Origin: Acidobacteriota bacterium
GTDB lineage: Bacteria > Aquificota > Aquificia > Aquificales > Aquificaceae
Direction of reading: 5' to 3'
Length of the DNA: 53,196 nucleotides
NCBI GenBank assembly: GCA_003696155.1
Contig: RFFP01000033.1
Span: 1-53,196, forward strand
A model generated the notes under the pieces. The model was not told the origin of the DNA and did not search any database. It saw nothing but the letters and a program-made list of their open reading frames with translations. Positions 18,628-27,655 of this stretch are shown here, in pieces. The translations under genes were made by a program, and so were the position numbers. Position 1 is the stretch's first letter; every line of letters starts with the position of its first letter.

Positions 18628-19521
18628 GTGATAGCTTGGGCTGAAGTGTCAAAAGATGGTAATCTCATAAGCTATGGGCAAATTTCTATGCACGAGCTTT
18701 TGGAAAAGAAAAGAGCAGAGCAAAGGAAGGACTACCTACACAAGCTTGCACATGAGATAACAAACTTGGCAAAGGAGAAAAGTAAAGCAATAGCGATAGA
18801 GAAGCTAAAGAAGGTCAGCAAAGGACAAAGGGGAGATGGAAGGGCGAAGCTAAGGAAAAGACTTCACAACTGGGTCTATAAAAACTTGCTTGAAAAGATA
18901 AAGACAACTGCAAGGAGAAAGGGGATAGAGGTTATAGAAGTAAACCCAGCATACACGAGCGTAATTGGGGCTTTAAAGTATTGTCCACAATATCTGATAG
19001 ACAAAGATACAGCAGGAGCTTATGTGATAGGAAGGAGGGCATTAGGCTTTAAAGAAGACATACCAGAAAACTACTTAAAACTGCTAAGCGACAAAGACTA
19101 CATGCTTTATTCTATTGCAAGGCTTGAAGAGAGAAAGCATGAGCTAAAGATAAAACTAAAGCAAGAGGCAAACATATACAAAAGGAAAGCCATAAAGCAA
19201 GAGTTAAGCAAACTAAACAAGGACATAGAGCTTATATATAAACATCTACAAAGCCTTGAGAGTGAGCCAAGTGCTCAAAAACAGGGGAGCCTATGGAAGG
19301 AACCTGTGAGGGGCAGGTCTTTTGACCTGCAAAAAGCTTGGCTAGCTGTCAAGGTAGCCCTCACCTTCCCTATTCTTGAAAAGTCCTTTGTAAGGGATTT
19401 TTCTCCCTTGAGGTCAATTTTGGTTTCAGGGGATTGGGATAGGAGGACAAGTAAGGCGAGACCTCTTTCAGAGTGGGTGGTCGCTCAGGGTGTTGTTATT
19501 CAATGCTCTGGGAATTTTTAA
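18628..19521 (+). pseudogene. tnpB: 5'-truncated TnpB-related protein (IS200/IS605 group)
   Basis: Open from a TAG at 18625-18627, with GTG as a possible start. It begins IAWAEVSKDGNLISYG, the segment just after the RuvC-I Asp of TnpB, so the N-terminal ~150-200 residues and that Asp are missing. It continues with AIEKLKK, VNPAYTSVIGALKY (about 110-123) and DKDTAGAYVIGRRALGF (about 131-147), typical of the zinc-ribbon-less TnpB-related group. The truncation point lies 18 bp after the last CRISPR repeat. Its 3' end carries a sequence also found in the cas7 leader. Confidence 0.72.
19454..19500 (+). other. Likely right end / guide-RNA scaffold region of the TnpB element
   Basis: The 3' end of the tnpB relic has GCGA (19455-19458) pairing with TCGC (19480-19483) around TTTCAGAGTGG, then GGTGTTGTTATTCAA. 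In IS200/IS605 elements the right end and the guide RNA scaffold overlap the tnpB 3' end, so this is where they should be. The exact IS boundary is not determined. Confidence 0.4.
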
Positions 19522-19537
19522 ACACTCTGTTTCTAAA

Positions 19538-19566
19538 TTGACAAAATAATTTTGAGATTTTATATT
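19538..19566 (+). promoter_or_regulatory. Promoter of feoAB
   Basis: Perfect -35 TTGACA (19538-19543), 17-bp spacer and -10 TATATT (19561-19566). The transcript has a short leader ending in AGGAGG (19583-19588) before feoA. No Fur box is obvious. Confidence 0.8.
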
Positions 19567-19594
19567 AATTACCTTAAGCCTTAGGAGGATAAAA

Positions 19595-19807
19595 ATGAAC
19601 CTCGAAGAAGTAAGTCCCGGACAGGAAGTGGTCATAACCGAGCTAAGGGGTAAGGAGGATATTCTTAAAAAAGTTGAGGCCATGGGCCTAAGGAGGGGTA
19701 AAAGGGTTCATCTTTTGCAGAAGGTGGGAAGAAACCTCCTGCTTAAACTAGACAACTCAAGGGTAGTTATAAGTAGAGACCTGGCAAGAGCCATAGAGGT
19801 TCAATGA
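19595..19807 (+). CDS. feoA: Ferrous iron transport protein A
   Basis: A 70-residue SH3-like protein that assists FeoB in ferrous iron uptake. It has the family pattern of LEEVSPGQEVVITEL, then EAMGLRRGKRV and the ending DLARAIEV. Shine-Dalgarno AGGAGG lies six bases upstream and a consensus promoter just before that. It overlaps feoB by 4 bp (ATGA). It is the first intact gene after the CRISPR/IS region, so the promoter may have been brought close by the IS junction. Confidence 0.93.
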   Translation: MNLEEVSPGQEVVITELRGKEDILKKVEAMGLRRGKRVHLLQKVGRNLLLKLDNSRVVISRDLARAIEVQ

Positions 19808-21870
19808 AGACCATAACCGTTGCCTTCGCTGGCAACCCAAACGTAGGCAAAACAAGCCTGCTCAACCACCTTGCGGGCACAAATCTAAAGGTAGGCAACT
19901 GGCCCGGTGCAACCGTAGAGAAGAAGGAAGGAAGGCTCAGTTTCATGGGGCAAGACATAGTCCTCGTGGACCTTCCAGGTGTGTACACCTTAGAGCCCAT
20001 ATCAGAGGATGAGTGGATAGCCTCAAACTTCCTCACCGAAGGCAAACCAGATCTGGTGGTAAACGTGATAGAGACACCCAACATGGAAAGGGACCTCCTC
20101 CTCACCGTGGAGCTACTTGAGAGGGATATACCCATGGTCCTTGTCCTCAACATGTGGGATGAGGCCCAAAAGCTTGGCATAGAAGTTGATACCGAGAGGC
20201 TTTCCGAGCTTTTAGGTGTTAGGGTGGTAAAAACCAATGGAAGGACAGGGGAGGGTGTAAAGGCCATACTTCCCAACATTCTAGAGGTTATAGCCCTAAG
20301 GGAAAAGCCCAAACCTCTTAGGTATGGCAGGGAGCTTGAGGAGTTCCTTGAAAAGGTCAGAGAGAGACCTGAAGAAACAAAGGCGGAGTTAATAAGGAAA
20401 CTGCTCCAGTCTCCAAAGTTTGAAACCTTAAGGGCTCATATAAAGAGGACATTAGGTAAAAACCCCTATGACCTTATAAAGGATGAGCGTTATGCGGTCG
20501 CCCACGGCTTGTACAGGGAGGTGGTTCACAGAAGAGCCCTGCACTCAAGGGATATAACGGATGCCTTGGACAAAGTTCTACTTCATCCATACTTTGGTGT
20601 GCCCCTTTTCCTGCTCGTCATGTTTTTACTCTTCAAGGTTGCCTTTGATTTCTCCTTACCCTTTATGGACTGGCTTGACAGCTTTGTAAACGGCTTTTTA
20701 GCCAGCCTGTTTTTTGTATTATTTTCCTACTTTGGCGTGGATGAGTGGGTCCAGAGGTTTGTTTCAGAGGCTCTGGTGGGTGGTGTAGGTTTTGTGCTCA
20801 CCTTCTTACCGCTAATAGCAGTCATTTACTTCCTTCTTGCTTTACTTGAGTTTTCAGGATACCTTCCGAGGGTTGCCTTTTTAATGGACCGATTTATGCA
20901 CCGCCTTGGATTACACGGAAAGAGCCTTATTCCCCTTCTTCTTGGCTTTGGTTGCAACGTGCCCGCCATAGTTGCCACAAGAACCTTGGAGACAAAGAGG
21001 GACAAGCTACTCGTCATTGCCATGATACCCTTTATAAGCTGTCCTGCAAGGCTCGTGGTCTTTTCCTTCTTTGCCCTGATCTTTTTCAAAAACCCAGCTC
21101 TTGTGATATTTTCCCTTTACCTCTTGGGTATTCTGGTGGCTCTGTTAACCGCCGTCTTTCTCCGAAAGACCGCCTTCTCTGGCCAGCTTTACCACTTTGT
21201 TATGGAATTACCGCCCTACAGATTACCCACCCTTAGGCTTCTCTTTAGAATAGTCTGGGTTTACGTCAAGGATTTCCTCTATAGAGCGGGCACCCTCATC
21301 TTTGCCGCCTCTGTGCTTATATGGCTACTTCTAAACCTACCACCCGGTGTGAAAAATCCCTCAGAAAGCGTGGCGGCAGGCATAGGCAAGGCCATATTGC
21401 CCATGCTTAAGCCCATGGGTATAGAGGACTGGAGGGTCTCCACATCCCTTATCCCAGCCTTCTTGGCGAGGGAGATTGTGCTTGGCTCTATGGGGACCAT
21501 ATACGCTGTGGAATTAAAGGGGGAAGAAAAAAGTTTTGAACCCTTGAAGGCTCTTGAGGAGCAAGTTGTGGCTTTTGGGTTTGCCCTAAAGGATGCTCTT
21601 GTAAACGTGCTGAAACCCTTACCTTCTGCCTTTGAGGTAGAGGAGGGTCATGAGGGTTTAAGAAGGGTTGTGGCGGGGAGTATGAGCCCAGCCTCTGCCT
21701 TTGCCTTCATGGTCTTCCTCCTTCTCTATACTTCATGTCTTGGCACTGTGGCAGTTATTTGGCGTGAAACGGGCAAGGTCTTTGCCTCCCTTTTTCTCCT
21801 TTACAGTCTTGTCCTGGGCTGGCTCTTGGGTGTTTTAGCCTACAGGCTCCTTTCCATATGGAGTTTTTAG
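19804..21870 (+). CDS. feoB: Ferrous iron transporter FeoB
   Basis: Inner-membrane Fe(II) permease with a GTPase domain. G1 GNPNVGKT is at 10-17, G3 DLPG at 56-59 and G4 NMWD at 116-119 (the FeoB variant of NKxD). Two Gate segments follow: LLGFGCNVPAI with the conserved Cys near 393, and the C-terminal transmembrane core. The 688-residue length is normal for the family. It forms an operon with feoA and possibly the tiny ORF overlapping its stop. Confidence 0.96.
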   Translation: MKTITVAFAGNPNVGKTSLLNHLAGTNLKVGNWPGATVEKKEGRLSFMGQDIVLVDLPGVYTLEPISEDEWIASNFLTEGKPDLVVNVIETPNMERDLLLTVELLERDIPMVLVLNMWDEAQKLGIEVDTERLSELLGVRVVKTNGRTGEGVKAILPNILEVIALREKPKPLRYGRELEEFLEKVRERPEETKAELIRKLLQSPKFETLRAHIKRTLGKNPYDLIKDERYAVAHGLYREVVHRRALHSRDITDALDKVLLHPYFGVPLFLLVMFLLFKVAFDFSLPFMDWLDSFVNGFLASLFFVLFSYFGVDEWVQRFVSEALVGGVGFVLTFLPLIAVIYFLLALLEFSGYLPRVAFLMDRFMHRLGLHGKSLIPLLLGFGCNVPAIVATRTLETKRDKLLVIAMIPFISCPARLVVFSFFALIFFKNPALVIFSLYLLGILVALLTAVFLRKTAFSGQLYHFVMELPPYRLPTLRLLFRIVWVYVKDFLYRAGTLIFAASVLIWLLLNLPPGVKNPSESVAAGIGKAILPMLKPMGIEDWRVSTSLIPAFLAREIVLGSMGTIYAVELKGEEKSFEPLKALEEQVVAFGFALKDALVNVLKPLPSAFEVEEGHEGLRRVVAGSMSPASAFAFMVFLLLYTSCLGTVAVIWRETGKVFASLFLLYSLVLGWLLGVLAYRLLSIWSF

Positions 21871-21938
21871 CACCTACTCTCTTGGTATTTTTGGGCTTCT
21901 ACCTTTGGTGGAGGAGAAGGAGGCGTTCCTGCTGCTGA
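21858..21938 (+). CDS. Possible 26-residue Cys-tailed membrane peptide
   Basis: Short ORF overlapping the feoB stop by 13 bp. It encodes one hydrophobic segment (FLAPTLLVFLGFYLWW), a run of five arginines, then Ser-Cys-Cys at the end. Small FeoB-associated proteins with one membrane helix and a cysteine-rich tail are known (PF12669), usually longer. The layout and position match that idea, but there is no clear Shine-Dalgarno and the size is minimal. It may be chance. Confidence 0.35.
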   Translation: MEFLAPTLLVFLGFYLWWRRRRRSCC

Positions 21939-22024
21939 ATCCGTTCCAACTTATGATATATACCATATATAAATCCTCATAAGAAGACCTTAAATTTATA
22001 AAAAATCTTTAAAGGAGGGTAGCT

Positions 22025-23545
22025 ATGGAGACTATGGAACTTCAGTATAGAGCCTACAAGCCCAAGCCCTTTACCAAGGAGGAAAGACCCCATACAACCC
22101 TGCTTTTCGGTGGTCTAACCTGGAAGCACGAAAGACTATTGCAGGGTGCTATGGAAAGGATGGGCTACAGGTCTGAACCCCTCCCCAACGTGGAAAGGCA
22201 GGATCTGGATATAGGCAAGGAGTACATAGACGTGGGTGCCTGCTGCCCTACTACCTTTACCGCTGGGAACCTTGCAAGAACCCTCATGACCAAGGCAAAA
22301 GAGGAGGGCTTAGAGAACCTTAAGAAGAACTACATCTTTGTGACCATAGGTGCATGCGGACCTTGCAGGTTTGGACAGTATCATGAATCCTACGAGCGGG
22401 TTCTTGAGGGTCTAAACATCACGGACTTTAGACTTTTCCTTCTGGACCTTCTTCAGATGGAGCAGGCTGCACCCGGTGGTGGTCTTGAGATAAGTATGCC
22501 CCTCACCTTCGGTCTTGTCTACGGCATGTTTCTCGCAGACCTAATAACGGACATGGAGTACGCAGTGCGTCCTTATGAGATGATGGAGGGTCAAACAGAC
22601 CGTGTGGTAAGGGAGAGCATAGAGCTCCTCTATGAAAAGCTAAAAAGCAGGCCCATAAAGGGTAAGAAGCTCCTTTCTTTGGCTTGGCACGTGGTGACGG
22701 ATTACTTTGTCAAAGCTCTCCGTGAGGTTAGAGAGTTATGGGATGGGGTAGAGGTGGACAGATTAAGGGTAAAGCCCAGGGTTAAGATAACCGGTGAGTT
22801 TTGGCTCCAAACACACGAAGGTGATGGAAACTACAACATAAAAAGATGGCTGGAAAAGGAGGGTGCAGAGGTCATACCACCGCCTATAGCGGTATGGATG
22901 GACTACCTTATAAACATGGAGCTTTTCAAGCTGGAGGACTCCAAGGGTTATGTAAAGAAGTACCATCTGAAGAAGTTTGCCATAGGGACAATCGCGTCCC
23001 TTTACAAGCTTGTTTACAACAGGCTCAGAAAAGCCCTAAACTACATACCCAACCCACTGCCAGACCAGAGGGAACTAAAGGAGCTAGCAAAACCTTACTT
23101 CTATTACAGGCTAACTGGCGGCGAGGGACATATGCTAGTTGGTAAAGCCTTATACGCTTACAGGCACAAACATGCTCATATGATATGCGAGCTTTCACCT
23201 TATGGCTGTCTTCCTAACACCATGTCTGTGGGTGCCATGGCAAAGGTGCTTGGAGACTATCCAGACCTGCTTTACGCACCCATAGAGATAAAGGGGGATG
23301 CGGAGGTGCATGCCTACTCAAGGTGTCAGATGATACTAACGGAGGCAAAGAGGAGGGCAAAGGAAGAGTTTGAGGAGGCTTTGGAAAGGACGGGCCTGAC
23401 GGTAGAAAGAGTTAGGGAGTTTGAGGAGGAAAGACCAGAGCTAAGAAGGGCAACCTATAAGGTGCCCCACTACGGCTACGCGGGAACCTCTGCCAATTAT
23501 GTGATGCACGTAGCAGAGCTTATGGGCAAGAGGGTAGGGACATGA
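22025..23545 (+). CDS. 2-hydroxyacyl-CoA dehydratase-like (HgdB-type) component
   Basis: A 506-residue protein resembling the HgdB-like C-terminal part of the very large activase/dehydratase fusion proteins of anaerobes. Conserved cysteine motifs are DVGACCPTTFTAGN (about 70-83), GACGPCRFGQYH (about 109-120) and ELSPYGCLPNTMS (about 391-403), likely Fe-S ligands. A strong Shine-Dalgarno (AAAGGAGG) precedes ATG 22025. It overlaps the activase gene by 4 bp (ATGA). The substrate is unknown; no hgdA/hgdB-type dehydratase pair is nearby. Confidence 0.72.
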   Translation: METMELQYRAYKPKPFTKEERPHTTLLFGGLTWKHERLLQGAMERMGYRSEPLPNVERQDLDIGKEYIDVGACCPTTFTAGNLARTLMTKAKEEGLENLKKNYIFVTIGACGPCRFGQYHESYERVLEGLNITDFRLFLLDLLQMEQAAPGGGLEISMPLTFGLVYGMFLADLITDMEYAVRPYEMMEGQTDRVVRESIELLYEKLKSRPIKGKKLLSLAWHVVTDYFVKALREVRELWDGVEVDRLRVKPRVKITGEFWLQTHEGDGNYNIKRWLEKEGAEVIPPPIAVWMDYLINMELFKLEDSKGYVKKYHLKKFAIGTIASLYKLVYNRLRKALNYIPNPLPDQRELKELAKPYFYYRLTGGEGHMLVGKALYAYRHKHAHMICELSPYGCLPNTMSVGAMAKVLGDYPDLLYAPIEIKGDAEVHAYSRCQMILTEAKRRAKEEFEEALERTGLTVERVREFEEERPELRRATYKVPHYGYAGTSANYVMHVAELMGKRVGT

Positions 23546-25698
23546 GGCTCATCCTTGGCATAGACGTGGGTAGTACAACCTGCAAGTACGTTTTAACAAA
23601 CCAAGAGGGGCAAGTGCTGGACAAGGCATACGAGAGGCACAACACCAAGCAAGCGGAAAAGGTACTTGAGTTTTTAAGGAGTCTTGAGGAGAAGGGTTTC
23701 ACACCCGGTAGAGACAGGGTCTACATTACGGGCTCGGGTGGAGGCTTTATAGGTGAGCTCATAGGTGCCCGCTTTGTGCAAGAAGTGGTGGCAGTCTCTA
23801 CTGCGGTGGAGAGGCTCCATCCAGAGGTGAGGTTTGTCAGCGAGATAGGTGGGGAGGACATGAAGACCGTCTTCATAAAAGAGCAGGAGGGTAAGAAGAA
23901 TAGGCAGGTCTTCATGCAGAACGTCTGTGCAGGTGGGACGGGAACCTTCATAGAGAAGTGTGCAAGAAAGCTGGGCATAAGTTCTGAGAGGCTATCCCAG
24001 ATGGGCTATGAGGGCTATACCCTACATAGGGTTAGTGCCAAGTGCGGTATATTTGCGGAGGCGGATGTCAACTCCCTTGTAAAAGCAGGAGTGCCCACAG
24101 AGGAGATAATGGCATCCCTCTTTGAGGCTGTGGTTTACCAGAACTTAGCCCAGCTTACCAAGGGTAACACACCCCTTCCCAAGGTACTACTTTTGGGAGG
24201 TCCCAACCTTTTCTTCAAAGGTCTTCAGGAGGCATGGAGGTACCACCTAAGGAGGCTATGGAAGGAAAGGGGTGTAGGGGACTTTAGTAGGGAACAGATA
24301 GAGGATCTAGTCATAGTACCAGAGAACTCCCTTTTCTACGCAGCCCTTGGGTGTGTTTTCACAGCCCTTGAGGAAGAAGGCGGCCTATACGTGGGCAAGG
24401 AAAGACTGCGCTGGTGGGTAGAGGAGGGACAGCACGAGCAGAAGTTAAAAGAGGGTAAGGCTGGACTTGTGAGCTCCGCTGATGAGCTCCAGAGCTTTAA
24501 GAGAAGCTACTCCTATGTAGTCCAAAACAAAGTAGTGCCAAAAAGGGCAAGCAGGGTAGTTATAGGATGTGACTTTGGTTCAACTACCGCCAAGGCGGTA
24601 TGCATAGATGAGGAAAAAAACATTGTCTTTTCCTGCTATAGCCTGAGCAAGGGAAATCCCATAGAGGATGCAAAGGACCTATTTAGGCAGATAAGGGAAT
24701 ACTTGGGTGATGGTGAGGTTCTCTCTCTTGGTGTGACTGGTTATGGGAAGGACCTTCTTAAGGATGTGCTAGGTGCAGATGTGGCAATAGTGGAGACTGT
24801 AGCCCATGCAACTGCAGGGCTTCACTTCTTCCCCGATGCTGACTGCATATGCGACGTGGGCGGTGTGGACGTGAAGATAATGCTCCTAAGGCAGGGCTCG
24901 GTGGTAGACTTTAGGCTTAACTCCCAGTGCTCTTCGGGAAACGGTGCTTTCCTCCAAGGTGTGGCAGAGAGGTTTGGCATACCCCTCTCAGAATTAGCGG
25001 ATAGAGCCTTTTCCGCCAAGGCTATGCCCAACTTTACTATGGGCTGTGGTGTTTTCCTCCAGAGCGATATAGTAAACCAGCAAAGGAAAGGCTGGCAGGC
25101 TGAGGAAATACTGGCAGGTCTTTGTTACGTTCTACCCTTGAACGTGTGGGTTTATGCGGGCAACATAAACAACCTCTCGCAGGTGGGTAAGAAATTTATA
25201 CTTCAGGGTGGTACCCATAGAAACTTAGCGGTAGTCAAGGCTCAGATAGACTTCATAAAGTCCAAGGTGCCTGATGCGGAGATATACGTCCATCCCTATT
25301 CAGGCGAGGCTGGAGCCATAGGTGCAGCTCTGGTTGCCCTTGAACACCACCAAAAGCACAAAAGGACAAGGTTCAGAGGTTTTGAAGCGGTAGAAGGGCT
25401 CACCTACAGAGCCACCACATCAAAGGAAACAGTATGCCATTGGTGTCCCGTTAACTGTCAAAGAAGCTTCATAGATGTATACCTCGGAGAGGGTAAGGGA
25501 AGACCTTGGAGCAAGGTGCCACTGCAGGAAGGTTGGGTAAGGCTTATAGTGAACAACGCCTGCCCCAAGGGTCTTGTGGAGGACGAGAGCGAGCTAAAAG
25601 CCATAAAAGAACAGATGGAGAGGGTAAAAAATGAGTTTCCTAACATCTCTTATTTTGTCCAAAAAGAGGCCTTCAGGACAAGACAGAAGGTCCATTAA
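23542..25698 (+). CDS. Double-domain CoA-dehydratase activase (BadF/BcrA-type ATPase)
   Basis: A 718-residue protein with two ASKHA ATPase domains. Domain one starts GIDVGSTTCK (6-15) with C129 in CAGGTGTF and C168 in CGIFAEADVNS; these two cysteines bind the shared [4Fe-4S] cluster in HgdC homodimers. Domain two starts GCDFGSTTAK (342-351) with C463 in CSSGNG and C502 in MGCGVFLQSD. A C-terminal CHWCPVNC cluster follows near 639. The family uses ATP to inject an electron at low potential into a dehydratase or reductase partner, here probably the flanking gene products. Confidence 0.85.
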   Translation: MRLILGIDVGSTTCKYVLTNQEGQVLDKAYERHNTKQAEKVLEFLRSLEEKGFTPGRDRVYITGSGGGFIGELIGARFVQEVVAVSTAVERLHPEVRFVSEIGGEDMKTVFIKEQEGKKNRQVFMQNVCAGGTGTFIEKCARKLGISSERLSQMGYEGYTLHRVSAKCGIFAEADVNSLVKAGVPTEEIMASLFEAVVYQNLAQLTKGNTPLPKVLLLGGPNLFFKGLQEAWRYHLRRLWKERGVGDFSREQIEDLVIVPENSLFYAALGCVFTALEEEGGLYVGKERLRWWVEEGQHEQKLKEGKAGLVSSADELQSFKRSYSYVVQNKVVPKRASRVVIGCDFGSTTAKAVCIDEEKNIVFSCYSLSKGNPIEDAKDLFRQIREYLGDGEVLSLGVTGYGKDLLKDVLGADVAIVETVAHATAGLHFFPDADCICDVGGVDVKIMLLRQGSVVDFRLNSQCSSGNGAFLQGVAERFGIPLSELADRAFSAKAMPNFTMGCGVFLQSDIVNQQRKGWQAEEILAGLCYVLPLNVWVYAGNINNLSQVGKKFILQGGTHRNLAVVKAQIDFIKSKVPDAEIYVHPYSGEAGAIGAALVALEHHQKHKRTRFRGFEAVEGLTYRATTSKETVCHWCPVNCQRSFIDVYLGEGKGRPWSKVPLQEGWVRLIVNNACPKGLVEDESELKAIKEQMERVKNEFPNISYFVQKEAFRTRQKVH

Positions 25699-26791
25699 GG
25701 TAGGAGTGCCCAAGTTTTTAAACCTTTGGGGAACCCACCAGTTTTGGGTGGGCTTTTTCAACGCCTTAGGCGTGGGGAAGATAGTATTCAGCTCAGATAC
25801 CTCCGAGGAGCAATACAGAGCCTACGGCAAGGGCAGGATAACCATGGACAGCTGTTTTCCCGTAAAGGCTCTTGCGGGTCATATGGGGGAGCTTCTCTAC
25901 AAGGATATAAACCTTCTCTTTGTGCCCATGATTTACTCACTTCCTTCCTTCCTGAGGGGACATGTGATGGATACCTTGAGCTGTACGCGTGTGATGATGG
26001 CTGTGGAGAACATAAAGGCAGGCTTTTTGAAAGAGGGGGACGAGTTTGCCAAGAGTGGTATAAAGCTGGCTGTTCCCTTTGTTCCCTTTGCGGAGCCCCA
26101 TATTCTTCCCAAACATCTGTGGGAAGGACTATTTCCAGCCATGCCAGACCTAACCCTTGAGGAAACCAAAAGGGCAGTGGAGGAGGGTTTTAAAGCCCTT
26201 GAGGAGTTTGAGAAGAGGATAAGGCAGAAGAGCCTTGAGATTATAAAATGGTGCGTTAAAAACCACAAGCCTGCCCTGCTTGTGCTTGCAAGGCCTTACC
26301 ACATGGACCCGGGCATTGGACACGATATAGACGCCGAGTTTCAACCTTACGGCTTTCCAGTGCTGTGGTACAACTATCTACCTTTGGAGGACTGGCTTCT
26401 GAACTGGCTTTTTGAAAGGGACCTAAGGGCTGGGCTCATAAAAAGTCCCTTAGACATCTCCGATGTGTGGACATCCTCTTACAGCTCAAACACCAACGAG
26501 ATAGTATGGGGTGCCAAGTTTGCAAGCAAGCTCCCTTGGATAACTGGCGTCATAAGGCTTTCAAGCTACGAGTGTGGTATGGACCAGCCCACCTTCACAC
26601 CGGTGCAGAAGATCGTGGAGAGCTCGGGCACCCTCTTTTTTAAGTTTGGTGAACTTGATGAGACAAAGCCTGCGGGCAGTGTGAAGATAAGGGTTGAGAC
26701 CATAGTCTATTATTTAGAAAAGTACTCGGAGGAGATAATAGAGAGGAAACTAAAAAGATTGGGAAGCATTCCTAAAGAGCTACTTGATTGA
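25631..26791 (+). CDS. DUF2229-type acyl-CoA dehydratase activase-related protein
   Basis: A 386-residue protein corresponding to the DUF2229 region of the large activase fusions, with KVGVPKFLNLWGTHQFW near 23-39, RITMDSCFPVKALAGHM near 69-85 and LVLARPYHMDPGIGHDI near 213-229. The ATG at 25631 overlaps the activase by 68 bp; a later start would lose part of a non-conserved N-terminus only. It is the third gene of the split system. It is convergent with folD, overlapping it by 12 bp. Confidence 0.78.
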   Translation: MSFLTSLILSKKRPSGQDRRSIKVGVPKFLNLWGTHQFWVGFFNALGVGKIVFSSDTSEEQYRAYGKGRITMDSCFPVKALAGHMGELLYKDINLLFVPMIYSLPSFLRGHVMDTLSCTRVMMAVENIKAGFLKEGDEFAKSGIKLAVPFVPFAEPHILPKHLWEGLFPAMPDLTLEETKRAVEEGFKALEEFEKRIRQKSLEIIKWCVKNHKPALLVLARPYHMDPGIGHDIDAEFQPYGFPVLWYNYLPLEDWLLNWLFERDLRAGLIKSPLDISDVWTSSYSSNTNEIVWGAKFASKLPWITGVIRLSSYECGMDQPTFTPVQKIVESSGTLFFKFGELDETKPAGSVKIRVETIVYYLEKYSEEIIERKLKRLGSIPKELLD

Positions 26792-27655
26792 ACTGTTGAG
26801 CCTGTAGGCCTTTAGCGTGTTCATAAGGAGGGCTGTTACCGTCATCGGTCCCACACCCCCAGGAACGGGCGTTATGGCATAGGCCTTCTCTTTTACCTCT
26901 TCAAAGTCCACGTCCCCTACTATCCTGTCTCTCACCCTACTTATGCCCACATCCACCACAACTGCCCCTTCCTTTACCATATGACCCTTTATAAGGTGGG
27001 GGACGCCCGTTGCAGATATGAGTATGTCTGCGCGCCTTGTGTACTCGCTAATGTCCTTGGTGTGTATGTGACAAACACTTACGGTGGCATCCCTCCAGAG
27101 GAGGAGAAGGCTCAAGGGCCTTCCAACTATAAAGCCCGCGCCCACCACCACCACGTCCGCACCTTTTAGCTCTATTCCATGGTGAGAAAGGAGTAGGTCT
27201 ATGCCCAGTGGTGTGCAGGGTATGAACCCGTCCTCTATACGTGCCACCAGCTTGCCCATGTTCTCCGGATGGAAGCCATCCACATCCTTTTTTGGGTCTA
27301 TGGAAAGTATGACCTCCTGCTGGGGTATATGTGGGGGAAGGGGAAGCTGGACCAAAATGCCGTCCACCTCCTGGTCTGCATTTAGCTGGGCAATAAGCTC
27401 CAAGAGCTCCTCAAGCCTTGTGTTCTTAGGCAGATGGTAGAGTAAGGATCTTATACCAACCTTTTGGCACGCCTTCTGTTTGTTTTCCACGTAAACCTGA
27501 CTAGCTGGATCATCACCAACGAGCACTACCGCAAGGCTCGGAGCCCTGTGGCCCATGGATACATAACCTCTTACCTCTTGTTCTATCTTCTGTCTTAGTT
27601 GAAGGGAGAGAGCTTTGCCATCAAGTATTATGGGTTTTTTCAAAACCTTTTCCAT
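26780..27655 (-). CDS. folD: Methylene-THF dehydrogenase/cyclohydrolase
   Basis: Bifunctional enzyme interconverting methylene-, methenyl- and formyl-tetrahydrofolate. It has the conserved [14 protein letters not shown] with the catalytic Lys (about 55-68), [10 protein letters not shown] (about 98-107), PKKDVDGF (about 122-129) and [11 protein letters not shown] (about 268-278). The nucleotide motif reads [12 protein letters not shown] where most members have GRSxxVGxP, a mild variant. The 291-residue length is normal. It overlaps cysS by 16 bp on the same strand, so the two are co-transcribed. Confidence 0.95.
   Translation of the reverse strand: MEKVLKKPIILDGKALSLQLRQKIEQEVRGYVSMGHRAPSLAVVLVGDDPASQVYVENKQKACQKVGIRSLLYHLPKNTRLEELLELIAQLNADQEVDGILVQLPLPPHIPQQEVILSIDPKKDVDGFHPENMGKLVARIEDGFIPCTPLGIDLLLSHHGIELKGADVVVVGAGFIVGRPLSLLLLWRDATVSVCHIHTKDISEYTRRADILISATGVPHLIKGHMVKEGAVVVDVGISRVRDRIVGDVDFEEVKEKAYAITPVPGGVGPMTVTALLMNTLKAYRLNSSIK

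Noticed and set aside
19529-19537. GTTTCTAA before the feoA promoter as a CRISPR repeat fragment
   Set aside because: Only eight bases match, which is expected by chance in A+T-rich DNA.
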